From: Neoceratodus forsteri
Taxonomy: Eukaryota > Chordata > Ceratodontiformes > Ceratodontidae
Reading direction: 5' to 3'
Assembly (NCBI GenBank): GCA_016271365.2
Contig: CM028129.1
Coordinates: forward strand, 842,102,001-842,166,000
Length of the DNA: 64,000 bases
Below, one piece after another: positions 11,101 through 21,560 of the stretch (position 1 is the stretch's first letter; the number at the start of each line of letters is the position of its first letter). The notes under the pieces were generated by a model that had not been told where the DNA came from, searched no databases, and saw only the letters and a program-made list of their open reading frames with translations. The position numbers and the translations under genes were made by a program.

Positions 11101-11690
11101 TAAAATTAAATATCTCAGAATTGGTTTGGTCTTTTAACTTGAAATTTGGAGAGTGTTGATGGGATGTTCTGTAGATACGAATTATGGTATTTAGGTCTCA
11201 GAAAATAGATCTGTTGCAGAGATATTGTGTGGCACAGTTTACGTTTTACAGACAGCATTTTGCATTGTGGTAGTGGCTTGAAATTTATAGGGTAGCTACC
11301 CTTACTGCCATGGACATACTTTTCATTCATTAGGTATGTAAAATGTAAACAGGTGTGGAATTCTGCCACTCTGATGAATGAAAATCTCAAACTTTAAAAT
11401 GTAATATCTTGGAAACGGTTTGGTCTTTTAACTTGAAATTTGGAGGGTGTTGAGGGGATGTCCTGTACATGTGAATGATGGTATTTAGGTGCTGGAAAAT
11501 TAATTTGTTGCAGAGATATTATGTGACACACTTTACGTTTTGCACATAGCATTTTGCGTTGTGGTAGTGACTTCACATTTATAGGGTAGCTAGCCTAACT
11601 GTCATGGAGGTAATTGTCACTAGTTAGGTATCACACATGTAAACAGGTGTGGAATTATGCCACTCTGATAAATGAAACTTTGTTTTAATT
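11101..11690 (+). repeat. Two tandem ~294-bp units
   Basis: TTTGGTCTTTTAACTTGAAA occurs at 11125 and again at 11419. The following landmarks repeat in the same order with the same spacing: GGTATTTAGGT, TTGCAGAGATATT, GCATTTTGC, TTTATAGGGTAGCTA and AAACAGGTGTGGAATT. Each unit ends in a CCACTCTGAT block. Inverted copies lie at 12830-13290. Confidence 0.8.
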
Positions 11691-11789
11691 CAGGGTTTCC
11701 CACCCATTTGTGCTCCCACCAATACATATGATATTCAGTACTTGTACTGTTATGTTAGTCAGAAATTTGCAAATTTTCAGGCCCCATGC

Positions 11790-12218
11790 TCCCACCAACT
11801 TGTGTGACTTTTTACTTTTCTATGCTTTCTCAAAAAGTAAGGAAATTCTATGCAAAAAACTGCATTAGTGCATCATTTAGGATTAAAACACAAAAAGTCA
11901 GGAAATGAGACCTATAGGGTTGCCGCCTCCCCCCCCGTTTACCCCCTATCCTTCTGAGATTGACAGATGCTGGGGTGTGCCATTGGGGTTGTGAGGCCTA
12001 AATGTCACCCCATCCTTCTTTACTGTGGATTGTGAATATGATTACACATGGAATGGGGTGACATTTAGGCCTCACAGCCCCAAATGACACACCCAGGCAT
12101 CTGTCAATCTCAGGAGGATGGGGGGACATGAGGGGGGAGAGGGCAACCCTAAAGGTCTCATTTCCAGACTTTTTGTCTTTTAATCCTAAGTGAAGCATTA
12201 ACACAATTTTTACATAGA

Positions 12219-12277
<59 letters not shown>

Positions 12278-12705
12278 TATATATTATATGCAAAAACTTA
12301 GTTAATGCATCAGTTAGGGTTCTTCTACAGTGAAAAAAGCTAGGAAATTTGATTTTGGGTTCCCACACCCCACCCCAGCCACCTCCACCAACAGGCATCA
12401 GGGTGTGCGTTGTGGTCTTTGACCTAACTCTCACCCCATCCCATGTGTAAACAAGCTGAGGTGGTGCAGTGTAGGAGAATGGGGTCAGAGTTAGGGCTGT
12501 CGACCCCAATGCACACCCTGATGCCTGTTGGTGGGGGCAGGCTGGGGGTGGGGTGCAAGGGGTGGGAACCCTAAAATTTAATTTCCTCCCTTTTTTCACT
12601 GTAGAAGAACCCTAACTATGCATTAACGAAGTTTTTTGCATAGAATTTCCTTACTTTTTAATAAAGAATAGAAAAGCAGAAAGTTGTACAAGTTGGTGGG
12701 AGTGC
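11790..12705. mobile_element. Palindromic element with two internal hairpins around a TA tract
   Basis: Outer arms 11792-11885 and 12611-12700 are inverted copies (CCACCAACTTG, AAGTAAGGAAATTCTATGCA). Hairpin A (about 11885-12200) is centred near 12035, with CTAAATGTCACCCCAT in both arms. Hairpin B (about 12310-12615) is centred near 12455, with AGGCATCAGGGTGTGC in both arms. A long (TA)n tract separates them. Terminal TTAGGGTT and GCATTARTGCA motifs recur in the foldback element at 22.3/24.5 kb, so this is a multi-copy family. No ORF. Confidence 0.7.
12219..12289. repeat. (TA)n microsatellite with CA segment
   Basis: Alternating AT from about 12219 to 12266, then ACACACACA and further AT. 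It sits at the symmetry centre of the palindrome. Confidence 0.95.
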
Positions 12706-12829
12706 AGGGCCCTTTGGGCCCATGTTCCCACCAACTTGTAAGTGTCAGGCTACATTACACACCCAATGACTAAAAAGTACATTGACAAGAGCAGGGCCAG
12801 ACACCAAACAAATGTTAATCTAGTAGAGC

Positions 12830-13290
12830 AATAGAAAATGCTGTCCAGAAAATGTAAACTGCACCACACAATATCACCGCAAAAAATATATTGTCTGACA
12901 CATAAACACCACTGTTGACATCTACAGGACATGTTGTCAACACCCTCCAAATTTCAAGTAAAAAGATCAAGCCATGTCCGAGATATAACATGTCAAAATG
13001 TGAAATTTTCATTTGTCAGAGTGGCACAGTTCCACACTTGTTGACATTTAACAAACACAACAACTGAAAACTACATCCATGATACTAAGGCTATGCACCC
13101 TATCAATTTCAAGCCACCAGCACAATCCAAAACACTGTCCACAACACGTAAACTGCGTCACGCAATATCTTCTCAAAATAAAATTTCTCTGACATGTAAA
13201 CACCACTGTTCACATCTACAGGACATGCCCTAAACACCCTCCAAATTTCAAGTACAAAGACCAAACCATTGCTGAGATAGTCAATCTTTA
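12830..13290 (-). repeat. Inverted copies of the ~294-bp units
   Basis: On the minus strand the landmarks of the 11101-11690 units recur: AACTTGAAATTTGGAGGGTGTT, TGTAGATGT, GAGATATTG, AACAAGTGTGGAA. The spacing between equivalent points is again just under 300 bp. Together with 11101-11690 they form the outer arms of the large palindrome. Confidence 0.75.
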
Positions 13291-13745
13291 AGATTGCAAA
13301 AATTTCCATATCTATTCCATTATAAAAAATCTGGCCATCTTGTCTATCCCTCGCGATCAAAGATGGCAATTAAAGAATCTCATGATCAAAGAATAAAAAC
13401 TGTTCTAATTAAAAAAATTCAAATAATTGCGGTAAACCACTGCCATGGTTTGTCAGAACGAAGCCCCCTGAGTAAAACCCACCCTCATTTGTCTTCCTAG
13501 GACACCCCTGGGCTGAGAAAATTGATTTTTTAGTCTGGCCATCTTGGCCCTCACTTGCGATGCACAATTGCGATCAAAGAATTTGCAGGGTCACAATCAA
13601 AGAAATTGCTCACTCGTGAAGAAAGAGTGAGGGATGAAATGACCAGATTTAAAAATGTATTTTCTCAGCCCAGGGGCGCCCTACAAAGTTAAATGAGGCT
13701 GGATTTTGCTTAGGGGGCTTTGTTCTGCCCCATCTGAATGTAAAA
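13291..13745. repeat. TTTGATC-type units, inverted then direct
   Basis: 13340-13560 carries GATCAAAGAAT clusters plus the inverse of the CAGCCCAGGGGTG...GGGCTTTGTTCT blocks. 13620-13740 then carries the same blocks in plus orientation. This is the right-hand continuation of the array that begins at 10.03 kb. Confidence 0.65.
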
Positions 13746-13762
13746 AATCATGTTTTAAATAA

Positions 13763-14150
13763 CCCTGGTAGTCTAGCGCCCCCCCATCATAAAATACTTG
13801 ATAATGATCTCTAGTGGCCCCCCAATGTCTATGTCATAAATATTTTGTTCTATGTCCCTGGAAGTCTAGTGGCCCCCCCGATGTGTATAAAATAATAATT
13901 GTTATTCATATCCCTGGTAGTCTAGCGCCCCCCATCATAATAAAATATATAACTATCTGCAATTTCCTGGTAGTCTAGTGCCCCTTGTGTATTTTATACA
14001 TATTGCTTTTTTAGATCCCTGGTAGTCTAGTAGCTCCCCCGATCTGTATTACATTATAATTATTTTTCATATCCCTGGTAGTCTAGCAGCCCCCCCATCA
14101 TAATAAAATACATAAGGATTTGCAATTTCTGGTAGTCTAGTGGCCCCACC
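13763..14150 (+). repeat. ~52-bp minisatellite with a three-unit higher-order repeat
   Basis: CCCTGGTAGTCTAG or close variants start at about 13763, 13805, 13856, 13912, 13966, 14017, 14073 and 14129. Every third unit shares its tail: CCCATCATAATAAAATA follows units 1, 4 and 7, GATNTGTAT follows units 3 and 6, and a GCAATTTC stretch leads into units 5 and 8. This gives a higher-order period of about 150-162 bp. Confidence 0.85.
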
Positions 14151-15489
14151 CCCCACCCAGCCGTGCCAGCCCACCCAGCACCCATACTCTTCCCCAGTCG
14201 GCGCACTGGCACAGCCCACCTCTCACCTCCGGCACAGCCGCCGACTGTTTAAAGGGAAACAGTCAGCACTAAGAATCTGACACCCAAGTGTGAGTCTGAT
14301 CCCAGTTTGCACTTTGTGTGCAAATTTTTTAAGGGAAATGTACCAGGGTCTGAGTGCACAGATTAACCACAAACCATGATTTGAGAGAAGAAATCTTGCC
14401 CTCACCACTCCCCACTGGCTCAAGAAATATTTTCTTTAATGGACACACTTTTCCATATGCTGTATCAACTAGGCATTTAAGTGAAGACGTGAGGTCGAAC
14501 TCACAAAGTGCTGCTTAAATTGTCACATGGTGCAGCAAACAGCAGCTTGCACAGATCACTAGTGCCCCAGGGACCTTGCACCTGATTCATGAATGGGGCA
14601 GGGGGGGGTTACAGCAACAAACTTTAGTTTGCAGCAAGCACTCCCATGCATCAAAGTAAAGGTGCACAGGAGGACAATGCCACAATCTGCGTAATGGCCC
14701 TGCAATGATGCCACCTACCATTGCTGTGTTGCCCACGGTGTTGGGATGATCATCACAGACCACTGTGAAACTTATAAGGGACTACAGTGCCTGTGAGGTG
14801 CTTTCATGGCCATGTAACATGGGAGGGTATAGTGTAACAGTCACTGTACCTCAGTCATGGGTCGAACCAGGCACCATGTGTTGTTCCTGTGTAATTCATC
14901 CCCTGCTGGCTACAGGCATAGTGCTCCCATGGGGCAACCATCCTGGGGTTCCACTCTGATGGTGCAATGGCCATTGGCACTGCTGGCATTCAGACAGGAC
15001 AGAGTAGACAAAATGGAGGTATTGTGAGACAGTGGTGCTACGAGCTGCCCAGACACCACAAGCCAAGTGTCCAGTGGTGCACAGCACAACTCCTCATGGC
15101 ACACTGGCAGGATGGACGGTGCTATGGCTGCATGTGGATGGGCCTTCCCATCTGGTACACTCTGTCACAGTAGCAAACAGGCTGTTAGACCAACTCTGGG
15201 CTGGTATGAGCCCCAGGGAGCCCAGTGCCTGGTGTGACACTTTGTGAATCCCACATATGGGGACAGTGCAGCACTGCGGTGGTGCAAGCCCCCTGCCACC
15301 ATGGTGCAGCCATGCACTTGCCACAACAGTGGCACAAGCCCAGCTGGTGTAGGTGGTCCTCCATTTGGAGCAGGCCAGGTCTCTGAATCAGGACTGGTGC
15401 ACAGGGTGATGCAAGTTTCCCTGTATGCCATTCCCAGTTGGCACACACACACACTGTGCACCAGCCCCAGCCATTTGTAAATTGAGCCC
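14151..15489. other. Unassigned, GC-richer repeat-like region
   Basis: No coding frame is supported; frames stay open on both strands because of CA/TG-rich composition. A short stretch near 14560-14600 (CAGGGACCTTGCACCTGATTC) recurs almost unchanged near 52325-52345, so part of it is a dispersed repeat, possibly a non-autonomous DNA transposon. No terminal repeats could be fixed. Confidence 0.35.
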
Positions 15490-16129
15490 TCAAGCTCTAC
15501 TTGGAATGTACAAACAACACTTTTAGTAATCCAAAAAAAGGTGCTCAAAATACAGACAAGTGCAAAGCTGTGCAGGCCCATGTCAGACATCACCTAATGT
15601 TTCATGCAGTCTCAGTTGAGCTTTCTCAAAGGTCCAGCCCATACAATCAGAGAGAATTTTATATGTCAAAACTTAGCAGTATTTTGAGATGCAGTATACA
15701 ACTAGTATAGTGGGACAGACTGGCAAATAAGACAGTGCAAAAGTACAAAATTGCACAAAATGTGCATACACAAATATGTAATATTCAATATAAAAACAAG
15801 CAAATCATGCCACTACAAGATCTGGGAATTCTATACTTTCTCCTGTAAAGAGGTCAGTGTATTAGAACACAATATTTTAGAATTTCATATAAATTACCTA
15901 CTGTATGAGACAGACAGACAGAAAGACACACAGACTAGGCAATATGAGGAAGGGACAGGACAAAACAGATATGAAGGGAGAGGGGGACAGGCAGAAAGGG
16001 GGACATGGAACAGTCAAAGTGTAAGGGGACAGTTATCACCCAGTGTAAGACAATCACAAGCGGAGAAGTTCAGTTCAGAGAATTCATTACTTAATAATTA
16101 TTTCAAAAAAGGCAATACATCCATTTCTT
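15490..16129 (-). mobile_element. PLE 3' UTR / pseudo-LTR
   Basis: Non-coding continuation after the nuclease domain. Near 15632-15505 the minus strand has TTTGAGAAAGCTCAACTGAG, GAAACATTAGGTGATGTC, and then GAGCACCTTTTTTGGATTA. This is the arrangement seen at PLE termini and is echoed on the plus strand at 35045-35150. The exact 3' boundary is uncertain. Confidence 0.55.
15586..15631 (-). ncRNA. Degenerate hammerhead-like motif at PLE 3' end
   Basis: The 3' half fits well: GAAA, a four-pair stem III (ACAT/ATGT) around TAGGTG, then C as the cleavage nucleotide. Stem II is GCTC/GAG with an extra five bases before GAAA. The 5' core reads TTGAGAA where CTGANGA is expected. Probably inactive; it is informative by position. 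Confidence 0.35.
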
Positions 16130-17196
16130 AATTTAGACCAGGCCATTGTCTGGGCACCATTATGTAAAACAAAATCACTTTTCAACAAAACATTGATGAA
16201 ACCACCACCCCTGAGATTACAAACAATTTCTCCAAACTAAAGAAGTAGAATTCATGCATTTCCTTTTGTCTGCTCTGCAGAATATGAAGTGTTGCATATT
16301 CTCAGTTACAATATTTTATTGCCCTGACATGATTGCCTAGTCTGGCACTGAACTGTCTTCTAGTCTTTCCAATACATTAGACAACACATTTACATTTGGC
16401 CATGTAAATGACACCCTCAATGTCACATATGGTCAGAGTTCAAAGTTGCACTTGCTTCCCATTTCATGGATTCAGTAAGTCCTTTGTACATGGTATCCTT
16501 TTACAGGACTTACATCTGCCATAGAGGAATGAACCATTTGGTGGTGGGGGCACATCTCCAGTTTTTGTACTGGATGATTACTGTGTACAAGCATATCCCT
16601 AAGGTTGGTACCTCTTCTGAATACAGTACATGGTGGTCTGTCTGTAATTTCAGGCAGAAAGAGGTCAGCTGTAAGGAGACCAATTCTGGGAGATCACATC
16701 CTGAACCTACTTGGCATTAGGGTGAAAGTAGTTACAAAACTGAACCTCTGATCAATATTTGTTTCACTTCTCTCCTCCTCCAAGAGTTGGTCTCTACTGA
16801 CATCTGTGCATTCCTTTTGCTGCTCCAGTATCTTGTAAGCTGTACCCCTTTTCCCTGAATCAGCTCTCTAAATCATTTGCTCATTCTTTATAGAACGCTG
16901 GAGTTCTACAGTTTCTTTCGGTTCTATAAAATTGGCCATTATTCTTGGTTGTATGTATGGGTGGCAGATGCTATCCAACAAAGTAGTATTTTCTGTCAGT
17001 TTGCTTGCATAATAAATTAGTCTGCACTTCCTCACCATTTGTGTCAACCAGAATTCTGATATCCCAAATCTCAATCATCTATTTGCTGCCTTTAACTGAG
17101 AATTTGAGGTTAATGTGCTTGCATGGAGATATTCATCAAAGCTATTCAGACTATTGCATTCCCACACCACACAGCCAGAATATCATCAATAAAGTG
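16130..17196 (-). pseudogene. PLE RT catalytic block, thumb and GIY-YIG endonuclease
   Basis: Begins with HFIDDILAVWCGN (catalytic YxDD-type block, 17196-17150). LTENTTLLDSICHPYIQ and IMANFI follow near 16990-16930. At 16618-16580 the thumb signature RRGTNLRDMLVHS is readable, then a Cys-bearing linker. Near 16425-16300 come CDIEGVIYMAKCKC and ARLGNHVRAIKY, the GIY-YIG nuclease with its downstream Arg/His region. The canonical YVGKT stretch is degraded. Stops in several places. Confidence 0.75.
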
Positions 17197-17702
17197 AGTC
17201 TTCTCTGTTAGATCCCTGACATGGCTAAATGAGATACCCTCTATCATGGGGATAATCAACCTCACCCAAATCAAAATGGCTCTGAAAAGCTATTTCACTG
17301 AAAAATCCACCTGCACCTGCACTTAACTGTGACCAACACCTCTGCTTGGGGCACTTATTTCTCTTTCTCCTACCCCCTCTCATCTCCTCACAATCGCATC
17401 CCCTACCTCCCTTCCTCTCCCCTCTTCCTCTCCCCTACCTATCAGACAATGTTTCCATGAAATGACCTTCTGACATGCAAGAATGTACAACTTGTTCCTG
17501 TAAACCAATGAATTGTGATGTTGTCCAAATACTACTATTATAGCTGTGTACAATGTATTAGGAATGTACAACTTTTGCTATAAACCAATGAACTGTGTGT
17601 TTTGTCCTAACACTACTTTTGCAGCTCTGTACAATATGATGTAGAACCCTTGTAAATGAGCTCTGCTCAATGTTGTTTCTGAATATTCAATAAATAAATA
17701 AA
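17197..17702 (+). mobile_element. LINE 3'-end fragment inserted in the PLE
   Basis: A 506-bp insert flanked by AATAAAGTG (17188-17196 and 17703-17711). Removing it and one duplicate restores the PLE reading frame across ELWRH and FIDDIL. The insert has no coding blocks. It contains a C-rich stretch, two ATGTACAACTT-TGT-AAACCAATGAA repeats (17482 and 17560) and ends in (AATA)n. This is the form of a 5'-truncated LINE 3' UTR of the L2/CR1 group. Confidence 0.75.
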
Positions 17703-18089
17703 AATAAAGTGCCTCCAGAGCTCCAACTAGTAAAAAAACAGTTTTGCCTCAGGTTTCCTGACCATTTCATTTTCCCATTTGTCAATGCATAAATTTGAAA
17801 AATTGGGGGAGCATGTTGCCCTCATCATAGTCCCTTTGACTTGCAGGAAGTTGTGACCTTTAAAACTGCAAAAATTTAATTTGAAAACAAATTCTGATAA
17901 ATGGCACACAAGTAAAAAAAAAACAAACAAAAACAAAACAGTTAGTGGATTTGCTCCTGTCTCCCTGTGATTGAGGAAGTACTCTAAGGCATCTAAGCCT
18001 CACTGGTGAAGGATATTGGAGTATGAAGACTCAGTATTCATAGTGACCAGTAATGCAATTTTGGAGACAATATCCCTCAGAACTCTCAG
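17703..18089 (-). pseudogene. PLE reverse transcriptase, middle part
   Basis: A frame near 18070-17950 reads LRVLRDIVSKIALLVTM, then YSNILHQ, then GLDALEYFLNHR, equivalent to DVtSLYTnIPh..Gl.Al. The open block 17936-17727 gives GHNFLQVKGTMMRATCSPNF, then SNLCIDKWENEMV, matching the PLE YLQ..GTAMGt..APsyANlym..wE signature. It stops inside ELWRH at the LINE-tail insertion. Confidence 0.8.
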
Positions 18090-19799
18090 GGAAACCGTTT
18101 ACGCAGGTTTAGCATGGGATTAGCATGGGTCTGCTATTTTCAAAAGGCCAAATAGCGTGGGAAAACTGCATTAGCGCCAGGCAACAGCATAATGTATGCA
18201 AGGGGCAAACTGATATGAATACAGGCGCAATGCTATATTCAGTGATTAGCGTCACACAAAGTGTTTTTGCGCGACTTAGCGCGACACTTAGCGCGGTGCA
18301 CATTACTGCCCAGGAAAAGCTTGTCTTAACCCTGGGCAATCAGCTTTGCATGACACTATGGCTTTGCGTGGTGTTTGTGCTGGTTTTGCATGGGTTTTGC
18401 GTGACCCCTAACAAATAAATATTACACATAGACAAAGCCAAACATAGAGGAAGCATGCTGCTAACTGATGGCATCACAATGATGCCATCATCTGCCACCA
18501 GTCCCAGCCATGCCAGGCAGTAAGTGGTGACCCTGCTGCCAGTAAACAGCATGGCAGTGTGGCCATACAGCACACATCATTGGACCACACTTCTGTGGAC
18601 AACAACAGATGCCAGCACACACATGCAGCACTGTGGGCATGGAGGATGTTGAGGGGGAGAGTGTATGGGTGGCCAGGCTGTGCCACAGACCAGGTGTGGC
18701 CACAAGGCTGGGACACATCATGCAGTGCACATGGGCCAGTATTGGGCATACCCCAACACCAGTGTGCCTTTCTGATAATATATGCCCCCCGGACACATAT
18801 CGCACAGCTGTACAACTGCCACAGCACACAAAGCCGGACATGTATACTGCACTGTGAGCATCCCATGCCAGAGGTGCAGCATCTGTGGGTCACACAACAG
18901 TGTAACAGTAATGTCTACTGTCAGTAAACACCTGCAGGTTGGGCCTCTCACTGTGTATAGTGCAGTCATCATCACTGCCCTACACACCATAGGCATTGCT
19001 GTGTCCACACACTACTGGCCCCCTTGCTACTGTAGTGTCTGCTGTGCACTGTAGCATGACCTACTGTGTGACAGTTGCATGCAGCACCACCACCATCTGT
19101 GCCTATGCTGTGTTGTCCCAGTACAGCTGCAAGCAGCAGCACATGTGCAAGTAGTGTTCAAAACTGTATAACATTCCCCAAGCTGTTTGCACAGCGCTAA
19201 CACTTTTGCATGGGTTTAACACAGGGCTAAACCGTTAGCCTGGTGCAAACAGCATGCAAATCAGGGCATAATGAGATGCTAATCTGGATGTTTGCCCAGA
19301 GACTACATAAGTAGGCTCATTTGCATGTCACTTTTGAATATGGCAGTTTAGCACCCGGGCAAATGTGTTGCGCGGGGCTAATGGTTTTAGCCGGTGCTAA
19401 ACAATGCAAACATGTTAGCTGCGCAAACGATGCGAGAATAGTTTAAGTTTTGAACACTGTACTTTCACGCCGCTGCTGTCTGCAGCTGTACTGGAGTCCA
19501 CGCATTTGCTGGCACACACGTTGGCCACATAGTTCATCTCTACCTACCTTCACATCGCTGTGCACTGTGTTGCTGTTGTGGTTTGCACTTCCTGGTTGCC
19601 GTATTCAAAGCTGTCTTATTTCAGGGCTAAGTTTGCCCTGCACTCCCAGCCCAGTTTGCCTGGACTCATTCCCATGCTATATTCAGAAGCTGTTTACTCC
19701 AGGCTATTCCTTTTGAATATGGCTTGCTTTGTGCTCCAGGCTAAGTTTGCCCACTGGGCAGTGCTAATTTAGCTTCGGGGCAAAGTTTTGAATATCTGG
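18090..19799. mobile_element. 1.7-kb unidentified insert in the PLE
   Basis: Bounded by CTCTCAG on both sides (18083-18089 and 19800-19806). It is rich in TTAGCGC, GCATGGG and TTGAATATGGC words near both ends (18100-18420 and 19190-19799), with a CA/TG-rich middle (18480-19140) whose frames stay open on both strands. No polyA, no clear terminal inverted repeats and no recognisable protein. A non-autonomous DNA transposon is possible. Confidence 0.45.
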
Positions 19800-20104
19800 C
19801 TCTCAGAATGTCCCTGGGTCTTTGATATAGAATAGGGTATTAATGACAAATACATGAAGAAAAGAGTTCCCATATTTAGACCATGGTTTGGTCACCAAAC
19901 TGATTCCACTGATGATGTGTCTTCCTGGTAAATTAAAAAGTCATCTGTGGACTTTTAGAACTATGTATATAACTGGTTTGACAGGGAACTCTGTTATTAA
20001 AAAGTTATTGGTCCTCATTATCAATAAATCCACAACAGTATACGTTTAGGGCTTATTCTAGATGGAAAACAGTGGCTTCCCAAATGTTGTTGTAGGACAG
20101 TTTA
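19800..20104 (-). pseudogene. PLE reverse transcriptase, front part
   Basis: Minus-strand frames show FLITEFPVKPVIYIV, then LPGRHIISGISL and KYGNSFLHVFV, then YIKDPGTF. They correspond to PLE blocks ...P.iY..PKiHK, PGRPIISg.gSl, and SYi+Dt..fL. It ends exactly where the sequence CTCTCAG begins the insertion, and the next PLE block resumes at 18089. Confidence 0.7.
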
Positions 20105-20705
20105 AAGGTCAAAAAAGTTGTTGTACTATCGTTCTGACGTCAGATTGATAGTACAACAACTTTTCAGCCTTGAGCTGCTACATGACTGGCTGAAAATAGA
20201 GCTGATCAAAAAAATGCACTCTAAAATGGCAGAGGTGTCTAACGATCAGTCGGTAGTGCCATTCAATCAGATAGTTGGGACACGGACTGCCATACTCTGC
20301 TCCATGTTCCCAAGCTATCAGTTTGCCAGTTTTTTTTTTTTTTTATTTCTTTTGCCAAGAGCAGGACCGCAGGAAGCAGTGAAGCACTGGTATCTTCGGT
20401 GTCGGAACTGGATGGCGACTGCAGCATGGACTAGAAGGGAGTGACTGAGCAAGACAGCAGGACAATATTCACAAGGTATGAACCTTGTCAAAAGTCGAAC
20501 CTCCTACAGTTTGGGGAACCATATACTATATAAAATAGTATATGGTTGCTTAAACACAACAAGGCATTGTTGCCATCTCGGGGAAGTGATTCCATCACAC
20601 GGACCTCTCGAGCTTCACTCTCGAGGTCTGTGTGATGTCATCACATCCCTCGATGGCAACATAGCCTTGTTGTGTATGAGCAACCATACACTATTCTATA
20701 TGTGT
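20105..20705. mobile_element. Foldback-rich insert in the PLE
   Basis: Holds a perfect 18-bp inverted repeat (20113-20130 and 20147-20164, AAAAGTTGTTGTACTATC). It also holds a longer hairpin, about 20518-20612 paired with 20617-20712, sharing GGTTGC, CACAACAAGGC and CATCACAC and closing at CTCGAGCTTCACTCTCGAG. The left boundary is approximate. A T-run lies at 20330-20345. No coding sequence. Confidence 0.6.
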
Positions 20706-21409
20706 AGTACCTTCCATAACCAGTTCACCATCAATTACCTTTATAAAGTCCACAGCTGGATGTTCTAAAAGCTTAATGTAGATGTTTTCCAACTGCCTCC
20801 AAACCTCCTTTTTGTGGCCAGCTGTGTTCTGTACTACCAAGGTCCCACCTTTATCTGCCAGTTTAATTGCAATAAAGTTGATGTGTTTGATACTCTGTAA
20901 TTCTTGCTGTTCTTCTCTGCTTATATTCTTGTATTTCTATCTTTGCTAGTTAGTAACAATATTTTGAGTGTCCATTTCATGTTGTCTCCTAAAGACCTCA
21001 GTTGTCTTGTTCGGGAAAAGTTGGAATACTTTTTAAATATCAAAGCTTGAATATTTTCTTGATTTGAACCTTGTGTAGATAGATTATCATCCGTTCCAAT
21101 GTTCTGGGAGGTGGAGATAGTCTCTCCCTGTTTATTAAAGAAAGACTTAAGGCTCAGGAGATAACACATTTTATGAACATCTATTATGGTTTCAAATTAA
21201 TTCTAAGAGTTTGTGGGAACAAAAGAGAAGCCTTTTGATAACACTTTTTTTTCCAATTCAGTGAGTTTGTGATGTGATAGATTTATCACATTGAGTACTT
21301 CCCCTTCTCTTGCTCTCGCTTCTTGCCCCTGTTGGGTCTTCTCTGATATTGCCTGTCCCTCAGTTGGTGTTCTCCCCTCATCCCTGAGTCTCTTTTCATT
21401 CATCTTCAA
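20706..21409 (-). pseudogene. PLE N-terminal region
   Basis: The block 21409-21203 carries NLSHHKLTELEKKVLSKGF and then SFVPTN, matching the conserved PLE start of NLS, then Lt..E..LskGLsF.P. Further on, near 20890-20830, comes a frame with IAIKLADKGGTLVV and then WRQLENIY. These fit the PLE-specific (I)KPADKGG...V and RQL.d...Y motifs just before the RT core. At least two frame changes lie inside. The piece ends at the foldback insertion. Confidence 0.75.
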
Positions 21410-21560
21410 ATATCACTCCCAGCAGACATTGGCTTCTTTGTGGGTGGTGGTGGGGGGGGGAGAGAGGGGTGGCTTAATGTGCTTGTTGTCCTCTATAAAC
21501 ACTCTGATCCCAAGCTCTCTCCTTCTGTCTCACTGGGGGAAGCTGAATAATAAAACTCTC

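Larger units (their letters stand above)
15490..21560 (-). mobile_element. Penelope-like retroelement in four pieces
   Basis: Minus-strand segments, in element order, are 21560-20706 (N-terminal part), 20104-19800 (RT front), 18089-17703 (RT middle) and 17196-15490 (RT catalytic block, thumb, GIY-YIG endonuclease, 3' UTR). Each break resumes at the homologous position of the PLE protein, so this was one element later hit by three insertions. PLEs differ from LINEs in pairing a telomerase-related RT with a GIY-YIG nuclease. Stops and frameshifts show that it is dead. Confidence 0.8.

Noticed and set aside
11998..12599. Open frames with long IYIYIY runs
   Set aside because: They are translations of the (TA)n microsatellite and the adjoining palindrome.
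11790..12705. TTAGGG-like telomeric repeats
   Set aside because: TTAGGGTT occurs singly at element ends, not in tandem.
14765..15593. Many open frames on both strands
   Set aside because: CA/TG-rich composition yields open frames in several phases; none shows a domain or is clearly better than its antisense shadow.
18474..19054. Possible Cys-rich protein genes
   Set aside because: Up to five overlapping frames on both strands stay open over the same bases, and the segment lies inside an insertion in a PLE; composition artefact.
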